From positions 1,360,139 to 1,424,138 of the forward strand of contig NZ_LMOJ01000001.1 of NCBI RefSeq assembly GCF_001424165.1: a stretch of DNA of 64,000 bases. Direction: 5' to 3'. The translations under genes and the position numbers were made by a program. Each line of letters begins with the position of its first letter. Within the stretch, counting starts at the first letter, position 1. The DNA is from Massilia sp. Leaf139 (lineage in GTDB: Bacteria > Pseudomonadota > Gammaproteobacteria > Burkholderiales > Burkholderiaceae_D). Shown here piece after piece: positions 16,460 to 24,404 of this stretch. Below the pieces are notes generated by a model, which worked only from the letters and a program-made list of their open reading frames with translations, was not told the origin of the DNA and ran no database searches.

Positions 16460-19093
16460 TCACGCCGCCTGCGCCTCGATCCGATCCGCACTCTCCGGAT
16501 CGTCCACCCGCAACGCATCGATGAAGGTCTTCAGCGACGAGCCGCAGGCAAACACCAGCACGTCCCCCGCGCGGCACAGCGAGAGGCCAAGGCGGATCGC
16601 CTTGTCGACCTCGATCTCGCGGTGCGTCGTGTCCGAGGGCCCGATCACCTTCTCGATGCCCTCGATGATCAGATCCACCGCGCCGCCCACCGGACGCCCG
16701 CGGCTTTGCGACTCGTACACCACCAGCTCGTCGAAACGCTCGCCGCAGACTTCCCCGATCTGCACCAGGTCGCTGTCGCGGCGGTCGCCCGGCGCGGTAA
16801 CGATGCCCACCAGCTGCCCCGGCAGCAGCGCGCGCGCCATTTCGGCCAGGGCGACGTAGGCGGCCGGGTTGTGGGCGTAGTCGACGATCACGGTCACGCC
16901 GCGCACGTCGAAGACATTCGTGCGCAGCGGATTGGTCTTGCTGTCGGAAACGAAGGTCGACAGGCCGTCGGCGATCTGCAGGTTCGAAAAACCCGAGGCC
17001 ATCAGCGCGGCCGCCGCGGCCAGCGCGTTGGCGATGTTGTAGCGCGCGCGGCCGCCGAACGAGGCCGGCATCGCTTCCACCCGCATCAGTTCCTGGTGCA
17101 GGTTGCCGTCGGCGACGACGATGGCGTTGTCCTGCAGGTAGGCGCCGCGGCCGCCGTCCTCCAGGTGCTTCAGCAGGATCGGATTCTCGGCGTCCATCGA
17201 GAAAAAGATGATTTCCGCGCCCGGCTTGGCGCGCCGCACCATCGAGACGCAGAAGGCATCCTCGGCATTGAGCACCACCGCCTTCGAAGCCGACGATGCG
17301 ACCACCGCCTTGACTTGCGCCAGGTCTTCGATGGTGTCGACGCCGTCCAGGCCCAGGTGATCGGCCGCCACATTGAGCACAACGCCGACGTCGCACTGGT
17401 CGAAGGCCAGGCCGCGTTTCAGGATGCCGCCGCGCGCCGTTTCCAGCACGGCGAAGTCGACGTCCGGTGCCGACAGCACCGTGCGCGCCGACCAATAACC
17501 GGTGCAGTCGCCCTTCACCAGGCGCTTGCCGTTCACGAACACGCCTTCGGTGGTGGTGACCCCGGTGCCCAGGCCGGCCACGCGCGCGGCGTGGGCGATC
17601 ATCAGGGTGGTGGTGGTCTTGCCGTTGGTGCCGGTGACGGCGATGACCGGAATGCGTCCGTTCGAGCGCCCCATCAGGCCGTCGACGATGGCTTCGCCGG
17701 CGTCGCGCGGCTCGCCCCGGCTCGGGTGCTGGTGCATGCGGATTCCCGGCGCGGCGTTCACCTCGATCACGGCGCCGCCCTGCTCGTCCAGCGGCACGGT
17801 GATGTCGCGGCAGACGATGTCGATGCCGGCCACGTCCAGGCCGATCTTGGCGGCGGCGCGCACGCACAGGGCGCGCGTCGATTCCGGCAGCAGGTCGGTG
17901 CAATCCTCGGCGGTGCCGCCGGTCGACAGGTTGGCGTTGCTGCGCAATTCCACGCAGACGCCCGCACCCGGCACCGAATCGGGCGTATAACCCTGGCGGC
18001 GCAGCATGTCCTCGGCATGGGCGTCGAGCGACAGGCGCGTCAGCACGTTGCTGTGGCCGGAGCCGCGCGCCGGGTTCTGGTTCTCGATCTCGACCAGTTC
18101 CGTGATGGTGCTGACGCCATCGCCCTCGACGTGGGCCGGACGGCGGAAGGAGGCCGCGGCGATGCGGCCGCCCGCCACCAGCACGCGGTAGTCGCGCCCT
18201 TCGACGAAGCGCTCGACGATGATGCGGCGGCCGTATTCGCGCGCGAATGCAAAGGCCTTCTCGACCTCCTCCGGCGTCTCGCAGCGGGTGGTGACGCCCT
18301 TGCCCTGGTTGCCGTCCAGCGGTTTCAAGGTCACCGGCGCGCGCAGGCGGCGCGCAATGCGCTGGGCGTCCTCGACGGTGGTGACGGTGCCGCCTTCGGG
18401 CACGGGCACGCCGGCTTCCTTCAGCAAGGCCTTGGTCAGGTCCTTGTCGCTGGCGATTTTCACGGCGACATAGCTGGTGTCGCCGGTGGTGGTGGCCTGC
18501 AGGCGCTTCTGCTTCGAGCCCCAGCCGAGCTGGAACAGGTTGGCCTCGTCGGTGATGCGCGAATACGGGATGCCGCGCTCGTGGGCGGCGGCCAGCACGG
18601 CCGCGGTGCTGGTGCCGATCGAATAACGCGACGCCAGCGAGCGCAGTTCCTTCAGGCGCGGCTCCAGGTCGAAGGCTTCGCCTTTGGCGAGCGCGGTGAC
18701 CAGGTCGACGGCGAGCTGGAAGCTGGGTTCGGCCAGCTTTTCGATGGCGTACTGGACGACGACGCGGTACTGGCCGGGACGGCCGGCGGCCGGACGGGTG
18801 CGGCCGTAGCCGACCGTGGGGCCGGCCATCGACTGCAGGGTGAGCGTGACGTGTTCGACCACGCGCGCCAGATAGGTGCCGGCGCGCAGGCGCTGGGCGA
18901 AGCCGCCGGGCTGCCCGGTCGGCAGCAGCTGGCCGTGCAGCTTGGGCAAGGCCTCGAGCATCGCGTCGTTGAAGCCGGGGATGTCTTTCGAAGAGACGCC
19001 GTACAGGTCTTCCAGGTCGAGCACGCTGAGCAGGCAGGGGGTATCCGCGTGGACGTTCGGGCCACGCAGGAATCGTTGTTCGAGGATATACAC
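16460..19093 (-). CDS. cphA: cyanophycin synthetase, second copy
   Basis: 877-aa paralogue of the first cyanophycin synthetase, converging on it tail to tail. N-terminus YILEQRFLRGPN, ATP-grasp core with NLFQLGWGSKQKR and LKPLDGNQGKGVTT, ATP-site VIEVNAAPGIRMH, and Mur-ligase P-loop VTGTNGKTTTTL are all present, so it too looks catalytically complete. It carries an extra stretch near residues 95-120 ([15 protein letters not shown]) compared with the other copy. Start is GTG, with AGGGA 7 nt upstream. It follows the haem-oxygenase-like gene by 101 bp on the same strand and probably shares its transcript. Confidence 0.95.
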   Translation of the reverse strand: MYILEQRFLRGPNVHADTPCLLSVLDLEDLYGVSSKDIPGFNDAMLEALPKLHGQLLPTGQPGGFAQRLRAGTYLARVVEHVTLTLQSMAGPTVGYGRTRPAAGRPGQYRVVVQYAIEKLAEPSFQLAVDLVTALAKGEAFDLEPRLKELRSLASRYSIGTSTAAVLAAAHERGIPYSRITDEANLFQLGWGSKQKRLQATTTGDTSYVAVKIASDKDLTKALLKEAGVPVPEGGTVTTVEDAQRIARRLRAPVTLKPLDGNQGKGVTTRCETPEEVEKAFAFAREYGRRIIVERFVEGRDYRVLVAGGRIAAASFRRPAHVEGDGVSTITELVEIENQNPARGSGHSNVLTRLSLDAHAEDMLRRQGYTPDSVPGAGVCVELRSNANLSTGGTAEDCTDLLPESTRALCVRAAAKIGLDVAGIDIVCRDITVPLDEQGGAVIEVNAAPGIRMHQHPSRGEPRDAGEAIVDGLMGRSNGRIPVIAVTGTNGKTTTTLMIAHAARVAGLGTGVTTTEGVFVNGKRLVKGDCTGYWSARTVLSAPDVDFAVLETARGGILKRGLAFDQCDVGVVLNVAADHLGLDGVDTIEDLAQVKAVVASSASKAVVLNAEDAFCVSMVRRAKPGAEIIFFSMDAENPILLKHLEDGGRGAYLQDNAIVVADGNLHQELMRVEAMPASFGGRARYNIANALAAAAALMASGFSNLQIADGLSTFVSDSKTNPLRTNVFDVRGVTVIVDYAHNPAAYVALAEMARALLPGQLVGIVTAPGDRRDSDLVQIGEVCGERFDELVVYESQSRGRPVGGAVDLIIEGIEKVIGPSDTTHREIEVDKAIRLGLSLCRAGDVLVFACGSSLKTFIDALRVDDPESADRIEAQAA

Positions 19094-19194
19094 GAGAAAG
19101 TCCCTATTATTTTGAATTATCGGTGCTACTGAATCGGTGCGGCCGGTGCGCTCTCAGCAAACGCAACGGCCAGCTACAACGGTGGTACGGCGTC

Positions 19195-20652
19195 CTAGAT
19201 GTCGAGCAGCTGGGTGTACATGCGCGTCGCCATCAGGCCGGCCGCGCTGTGGTGGCTGGCCGGCGTCATCAGCTCGAGCAGCAGCGCCATCGCCTCGCCC
19301 TTGCCGCTGGCGGCGGCCACGCGCTGCTCCAGCAGGGCGAGTTCGTTCTCGCTGCCGCTGTCGCGGGTGGCGCGGCGGCGGATCAGGCCGCGCTCGGGGA
19401 AGCTGTTGCTGCGGTCGGCGTGCTGGCCGAGGTTGTCGAGGGTGCGCTGGCGCGCGCGGTGGCTCAGCACGCGCTCTTCCTTGACGCTGCTGCCCGGTAC
19501 GCTGACGATCCAGTCGCGCAGCACCTGCTGCTCGTAGCTGGAAAAGACGCCGAACATCTCGGCGCGCTCGCCTTCGATCAGGCGCCAGAAGCGGCTGTGC
19601 TCGACCTCTTCGCCGCGCTTGATCCAGCCGGCCGATTCCATCGCCGACAGGAAGCCCGGAATCTGGCCCGGTTCGGCCAGCCAGTCGTTGACCGAGCGGC
19701 CGGCGACGCGGCAGTAATCCGAGTGCATGTTCTTGCCGACCGTGCTCTTCTGCGCCAGGATGCGCACCAGTTCGTCCTGCAGGTCGAAGTCGGCGATCAC
19801 GGAATTCGTGCTCGCGCCCAGTTCGTTGAGGCGGTAGCCGTCGAGCACGCGCTTGTAGAAGGCGGCGCGGTCGCCCACGCGGGGCATCAGGTCGAGCAGC
19901 GCCTGCACCGCCTTTTGCGCGTGACCGGTGGCCGCGTTGTCGACCGTGACGTGCAGCGTGAAGTAATACGGGTCGATGCCGAACTCGTTCAGCTCGTAGG
20001 ACGTGATCAGGAGGTGCAGCGGCAGCTGCTCATAGCCGAGATTGAAGCCGATCACCTCGGGCAGGAAGCGGTCGGCGTTCTGGCCCAGCGCCAGCTGGAT
20101 CGCGCCCTGCATGAAATGCTCGTCGTCGAGTTCTTCCCAACCCTCGATGCCGTGGGTGGCCAGGAGTTTACGGTAGATGGTGACGTGGTTCTTGCTCGGC
20201 GCGCCTTCGCCCAGCTCTTCCAGGTAGGTCTTGATCAGCGGATGGAAGTCCGGGCTGTCCCAGTGCTTGAGCAGGCCATACAGCCAGGAGCCGTCGACCA
20301 GCTTGGTCGGCGCGACCGACTTGATGAAGTTCAGCGCATGGGCGCGGTTATGAAAATAACGGCGCGGCGCGCCGCCCTTGCGCGCGGCCAGGTATTCGCG
20401 GTACTGGATGCCGACCGCTTCGCTGCGCGCCTCGATCCAGGCCGGGAGCTGGGCCAGGGTCGGCGGCAGGTCGGCCGGGATGTCCTGCACGCGGGCGATC
20501 TGCTCGCGCAGGAAGGCTTCGCCGGCGCGCGCATGGGTCAGCGGGTCGGCATACAGGTCGAAATACAGCGCCTTGGCGGCTTGATGCGGGATCGCCGCGT
20601 CGCGCCGGGACTGGACTGATTCGGATACATCGGTAACGAGCGATGGCGTCAT
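19195..20652 (-). CDS. haem-oxygenase-like (HDO-type) iron redox family protein
   Basis: 485 aa, no signal peptide or membrane segment. The central helical region resembles the 'iron-containing redox enzyme' / haem-oxygenase-like diiron family. Candidate ligands are E208 (GYEQLPLH), H234, D238 and H244 in YYFTLHVTVDNAATGH; the D-x5-H spacing matches, as I recall it, the last ligand pair of UndA. The C-terminal third (SYEQQVLRDWIVS, NELALLEQRVAAASGKGEAM, TPASHHSAAGLMATRM) is extra relative to small members. The next gene on the strand is the second cphA, and a dyad shared with the other cyanophycin operon lies upstream. A function in cyanophycin metabolism is inference; no reaction can be assigned. 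Confidence 0.7.
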   Translation of the reverse strand: MTPSLVTDVSESVQSRRDAAIPHQAAKALYFDLYADPLTHARAGEAFLREQIARVQDIPADLPPTLAQLPAWIEARSEAVGIQYREYLAARKGGAPRRYFHNRAHALNFIKSVAPTKLVDGSWLYGLLKHWDSPDFHPLIKTYLEELGEGAPSKNHVTIYRKLLATHGIEGWEELDDEHFMQGAIQLALGQNADRFLPEVIGFNLGYEQLPLHLLITSYELNEFGIDPYYFTLHVTVDNAATGHAQKAVQALLDLMPRVGDRAAFYKRVLDGYRLNELGASTNSVIADFDLQDELVRILAQKSTVGKNMHSDYCRVAGRSVNDWLAEPGQIPGFLSAMESAGWIKRGEEVEHSRFWRLIEGERAEMFGVFSSYEQQVLRDWIVSVPGSSVKEERVLSHRARQRTLDNLGQHADRSNSFPERGLIRRRATRDSGSENELALLEQRVAAASGKGEAMALLLELMTPASHHSAAGLMATRMYTQLLDI

Positions 20653-20733
20653 GGAATGTTGTTCACAATCTTATTGAATGATTACCGGAATTATCCGGGC
20701 TGGACTATGCAACGCACATCGGCACGCAAGCTT

Positions 20734-20758
20734 CGTAAATGTAAGATAAGCCTTACAA
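20734..20758. promoter_or_regulatory. GTAAG-N6-CTTAC dyad upstream of the HDO-cphA operon
   Basis: On the minus strand the block reads TTGTAAG, six bases, then CTTACATTTACG, matching the block at 11661-11685 at 20 of 25 positions with identical dyad spacing. It lies about 80 bp before the HDO start codon and 15 bp past the phosphofructokinase stop. Confidence 0.6.
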
Positions 20759-20772
20759 AAATATAAAAATGA

Positions 20773-21957
20773 TCACACCCCCGTCGCTCCGGCACCCGGC
20801 GCCTCGTCGCCCAGGCAGATGCCCAGCTCGCGCGCGGTGGCGATGGTGTCGCCGGCGGCCGGCACCGTGCGGGTGCGCCCGGCGACTTCCCGCAGCGGCA
20901 CGAGTTCGATCGCCTCGGGCCCGAGCGCGACCATGACGCCGCTCGCGCCCGCCGCCAGCGCACGCACCGCCGCCGCGCCGAAGCGCGCGGCGATCACGCG
21001 GTCGAAGCCCGAAGGACTGCCGCCGCGCAGCAGGTGGCCCAGCACGACGCTGCGGCATTCCTTGCCGGTCGCGGCGGCAAGCTCGGCTTCCAGGCGCGCG
21101 CCGATGCCGCCGAGGCGCTCGGCCCGGCCCGCCTCCGCGCCGGCCTGCACCGCGCGCTCGCCCCCCACGGGCTGCGCGCCCTCGGCCACGACCACGATCG
21201 CATGGTGGTGCCCGGCCGCCTCGCGTTGGGCAATGGCGGCGGCAATCGCCTCGACGCGGTAGGGAAGCTCGGGGAGCAGGATGACGTGGGCGCCGCCGGC
21301 GATCCCCGCGTGCAGCGCAATCCAGCCGGCGTAGCGCCCCATCACCTCGACCACCATCACGCGGTGCTGGCTGTGCGCGGTGGTGTGGAGGCGGTCGATG
21401 CAATCGGTGGCGAAGCCGACCGCGGTGTCGAAGCCGAAGGTGGAGAAGGTGCGGTCGAGATCGTTGTCGATGGTCTTCGGCACCCCGACCACGCGCAGGC
21501 CCTGGGCGTGCAGCGCCTGCGCGATGCCCATCGAACCGTCGCCGCCGACGACCACCAGCGCGTCCAGTCCGCGCGCGCGGCACAGGGCGACGACCTCCCC
21601 GCTGCGATCCGTCTCGACCGGCGCGCCGTCGGCGCCGCGGCCCGGGTAGCGCAGCGGGTTGCCGCGGTTGGTCGTGCCGAGGATGGTGCCGCCGAGGTGG
21701 CCGATCGCATGCACGTCCACCGCGCCCAGGCGCTGCACGGGCGGGCCGATGCAGGTCTCGGGTGCGAGCAGGCCGTTGAAGCCGTCGCGGATTCCGTGAC
21801 ACTCCCAACCCAGGCGCGTGGCCGCCAGCACGACGGCGCGGATCACGCCGTTAAGGCCGGGCGCGTCGCCGCCGCCCGTCAGCAGCCCGATGCGGCGGAC
21901 CGGCGCCGCTTCTGCCTGCGCCCCTGACGTCGATTTCAATTGTGGATGTGCGCTCAT
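20773..21957 (-). CDS. pfkA: 6-phosphofructokinase (atypical G/K active site)
   Basis: 394-aa glycolytic kinase making fructose 1,6-bisphosphate. The nucleotide loop LLTGGGDAPGLNGVIR is at the N-terminus, GGDGSMG is at residues 138-144, and the catalytic loop PKTIDNDLDRTFSTFGFDTA follows. The residue equivalent to E. coli G104 is glycine (G141), while the equivalent of G124 is lysine (K161). Lys here is typical of pyrophosphate-dependent enzymes and Gly at 104 of ATP-dependent ones, so the phosphate donor is uncertain. Start: MSAHPQ, preceded by GGGAGACAAG. An upstream in-frame start would add 39 unlikely residues. Confidence 0.9.
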   Translation of the reverse strand: MSAHPQLKSTSGAQAEAAPVRRIGLLTGGGDAPGLNGVIRAVVLAATRLGWECHGIRDGFNGLLAPETCIGPPVQRLGAVDVHAIGHLGGTILGTTNRGNPLRYPGRGADGAPVETDRSGEVVALCRARGLDALVVVGGDGSMGIAQALHAQGLRVVGVPKTIDNDLDRTFSTFGFDTAVGFATDCIDRLHTTAHSQHRVMVVEVMGRYAGWIALHAGIAGGAHVILLPELPYRVEAIAAAIAQREAAGHHHAIVVVAEGAQPVGGERAVQAGAEAGRAERLGGIGARLEAELAAATGKECRSVVLGHLLRGGSPSGFDRVIAARFGAAAVRALAAGASGVMVALGPEAIELVPLREVAGRTRTVPAAGDTIATARELGICLGDEAPGAGATGV

Positions 21958-22117
21958 CTTGTCTCCCTGCCGGCGCGGCCGGATTTTGGTGCGCCCATGA
22001 TGAGCGGCCGTACCTGCGCGCGGCGCACGCATGGGAAGGGCGGCATGGACGGACGATTCCGGGTGCAATCGCAACGCGGTCGTCGTACTTGGCGCGCGCT
22101 CGCGGCGACACGCGCGC

Positions 22118-22151
22118 CATCCTACGCCGGTCAGCCGACCGGCGTAGGATG
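22118..22151. repeat. 15-bp perfect hairpin before the FAD monooxygenase gene
   Basis: CATCCTACGCCGGTC and its exact complement flank a 4-nt loop. It lies 40 bp before the monooxygenase start codon and has no T-run, so it could be a regulatory hairpin in the leader or a small dispersed repeat. Confidence 0.6.
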
Positions 22152-22191
22152 TCCTGACGTCCTGCGCTCAAGGCGCACGAGGAGGTGTGAC

Positions 22192-23769
22192 ATGCGGGAA
22201 ACTGAAGTCTTGATCGTCGGCGCCGGCCCGAGCGGACTGGTGCTCGCGCTGTGGCTGAAAGCCTTCGGCGTGGACGTGCGCCTGGTCGACGCGGCAAGCG
22301 GGCCCGGCACGACCTCGCGCGCGCTCGCCGTGCAGGCGCGCACCCTCGAACTCTACCGCCAGCTCGACCTCGCCCAACCGGTGCTGGAGGACGGCCACCC
22401 GATCCAGTTCTTCAACATCTGGTCGGAAGGCGAACACCGGGCGCGCATCCCGCTGGGCGCGATCGGCGCCGACCTCACGCCCTACCCTTTCCTGCACATC
22501 TATCCGCAGGATCGGCACGAACGGCTGCTGGCCGACCGGCTCGCCGCCGGCGGCCTCGAGGTGGAGCGCAAGGTCACGCTCACTGGCTACGCGGAACGCG
22601 GCGACCATGTCGAGGCGCGCCTGGCGCATGCGAACGGCGACGAGGAAACCTGCGCGGCGCGCTGGCTGATCGGCTGCGACGGCGCCCGTTCCAGCGTGCG
22701 CAACGCCATGGGCGTCGGCTTCCCCGGCGGCACCTACCGCCAGGTGTTCTATGTGGCCGATATCGAAGGCGACAGTCCCGCCCTGAACGGCGAGCTCAAC
22801 CTCGACCTGGACGAGTCCGACATCCTGGCCGTGTTCGCCACCGCGCCGCGCGGAAAGGCGCGCCTGGTCGGCACCGTGCGCGACGAACGTGCCGAACGCG
22901 CGGAAACCCTGCAATTTTCCGACGTCAGCGGCCGCGCGATCGACAACCTGATGATCAGTGTGCACATGGTGAACTGGTTCTCGACCTACCGCGTGCACCA
23001 TCGGGTGGCCGACCAGTTCCGGCGCGGGCGCGCCTTCCTCGTCGGCGACGCCGGCCACATCCACAGCCCGGCCGGTGGCCAGGGCATGAACACCGGCATC
23101 GGCGACGCCATCAACCTGGCCTGGAAGCTGGCCGCCGTCGTCCAGGGGGGAGCGGCCGAAAGCCTGCTCGATTCCTACGAGGCCGAACGCCTGCCCTTCG
23201 CGCGGCGCCTGGTCGACACCACCGACCGCGCCTTCAGCTTCATCACGGCCGACGGCCCGCTGGCGGAAATCGTCCGCACCGGAATCGTGCCGCGCATCAT
23301 GCCCCTGGTCGGCAAGCTGCCGGCGGCGCGCGAATATTTTTTCCGCACCATCTCGCAGACGGTGCTGCATTACCGGCATGGCCCGCTGAATGCCGGCCGC
23401 GCCGGCAAGGTACATGGCGGCGACCGCCTGCCCTGGGTACGCTTCGAAACGGGCGACAATTTCGCCCCGGTCAAGCCTAACGGCGGCCCCGGCCTTGGGG
23501 TGCGCACGGACTTCGGCACGCGGCCGGGCTGGCAGGCCCATGTCTACGGCAGCGCCCGGCCCGAGCTGATCGCCTGGTGCGCGCTCCACGGCGTGCCCCT
23601 GCGCCAGTTCGAATGGAGCCTGGACTGCGCCAACGCCGGACTGGCGGAAGACGCCTTCTACCTACTGCGGCCCGACAGCTATGTCGGCCTGGCGGCTGCG
23701 GTCGGCGCCGGGCCGGCGGCGACCGAGGTGCTCGACGACTACCTGCGCACGAACTCGTTGCGGCTGTGA
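22192..23769 (+). CDS. FAD-dependent aromatic monooxygenase (PheA/TfdB-like)
   Basis: 525-aa class A flavoprotein hydroxylase that would use NAD(P)H and oxygen to hydroxylate an aromatic ring. The Rossmann motif VLIVGAGPSGLVLALWL starts at residue 6. The DG motif is in WLIGCDGARSSVR (near residue 160), and the second FAD motif is GDAGHIHSPAGGQGMNTGIGD near residue 285. The C-terminal thioredoxin-like part is present (residues about 420-525). A strong GAGGAGG site 7 nt before the ATG fixes the start. It is a lone gene between the phosphofructokinase and an intergenic repeat; the substrate is unknown. Confidence 0.85.
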   Translation: MRETEVLIVGAGPSGLVLALWLKAFGVDVRLVDAASGPGTTSRALAVQARTLELYRQLDLAQPVLEDGHPIQFFNIWSEGEHRARIPLGAIGADLTPYPFLHIYPQDRHERLLADRLAAGGLEVERKVTLTGYAERGDHVEARLAHANGDEETCAARWLIGCDGARSSVRNAMGVGFPGGTYRQVFYVADIEGDSPALNGELNLDLDESDILAVFATAPRGKARLVGTVRDERAERAETLQFSDVSGRAIDNLMISVHMVNWFSTYRVHHRVADQFRRGRAFLVGDAGHIHSPAGGQGMNTGIGDAINLAWKLAAVVQGGAAESLLDSYEAERLPFARRLVDTTDRAFSFITADGPLAEIVRTGIVPRIMPLVGKLPAAREYFFRTISQTVLHYRHGPLNAGRAGKVHGGDRLPWVRFETGDNFAPVKPNGGPGLGVRTDFGTRPGWQAHVYGSARPELIAWCALHGVPLRQFEWSLDCANAGLAEDAFYLLRPDSYVGLAAAVGAGPAATEVLDDYLRTNSLRL

Positions 23770-23805
23770 GGCCGCGGCGCTGAACCCAGGCGATGAAGAA
23801 GCATT

Positions 23806-23939
23806 CGTAGGGTGGGCGATTCTCCGCCCATGCGTCCAAATCACGGTGCTGCAGCCGTGCGGCTATTCACATCGCAACGATCACCGCGTGGGCGTTTGTA
23901 ATTCAGGCCATTGGCCTGAATTACCCCGCCCACCCTACG
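23806..23939. repeat. compound inverted-repeat element, GTAGGGTGGGC ends
   Basis: The 310-bp gap between the monooxygenase and the next small gene holds this element and little else. Outer arms of 13 bp (CGTAGGGTGGGCG) are exact reverse complements. Inside are a 6-bp hairpin (TGGGCG/CGCCCA) next to the left arm and a 12-bp perfect hairpin (GTAATTCAGGCC, loop ATT) near the right arm. No promoter stands out in the remaining bases up to 24079. Confidence 0.75.
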
Positions 23940-24079
23940 GCTCATCCCCGACGCTTGTAATTAACCGCAGGCAAAGCTGCGCCACCTCAGCCGGATTCGT
24001 TCCACTATCGAGGCAAATGCGGCACCGTCCGCACGCATGCACCCGCATTCGCCATTTGACCACTAACCTTCGGAGAACC

Positions 24080-24358
24080 ATGGAACTCACCGTCAACAAC
24101 AGCACCACCGCCGCCACCCTCGTCACGGTTTTTGCCGAACTCCAGGACGGACGCTTCGTCGCCAAGGTCATGCCCGAGACCGACGTACCGTACACACCCT
24201 ATTTCGAGAACGAACTCGACCAGGTGATCGTCTACATCTCGCCCGACGAGGAGCAGCTGCAGGCCATCCTCACCGCCCTCAACGAGCGGCGCCTCCCCTT
24301 CGGCGACCTGCAGAATTACGGCGCGGCCGGCGGCGGCACCTCGACGATTCCGGTGTAA
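24080..24358 (+). CDS. hypothetical 92-aa protein
   Basis: I do not recognise this protein. It is acidic, beta-rich in appearance and ends with a glycine-rich tail (NYGAAGGGTSTIPV). The body (LVTVFAELQDGRFVAKVMPE, YISPDEEQLQAILTALNERR) has no signal peptide, cysteine pair or membrane segment. GGAGA 4 nt upstream supports the ATG. It stands between a repeat element and the convergent TerC-like gene. Coding is supported by the ribosome site and third-position GC, but not by any family. Confidence 0.6.
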   Translation: MELTVNNSTTAATLVTVFAELQDGRFVAKVMPETDVPYTPYFENELDQVIVYISPDEEQLQAILTALNERRLPFGDLQNYGAAGGGTSTIPV

Positions 24359-24404
24359 GCGCCACGGGCCGGCGCGCGGGCCTTCAAGCGCATGGGAGCT
24401 TCAG

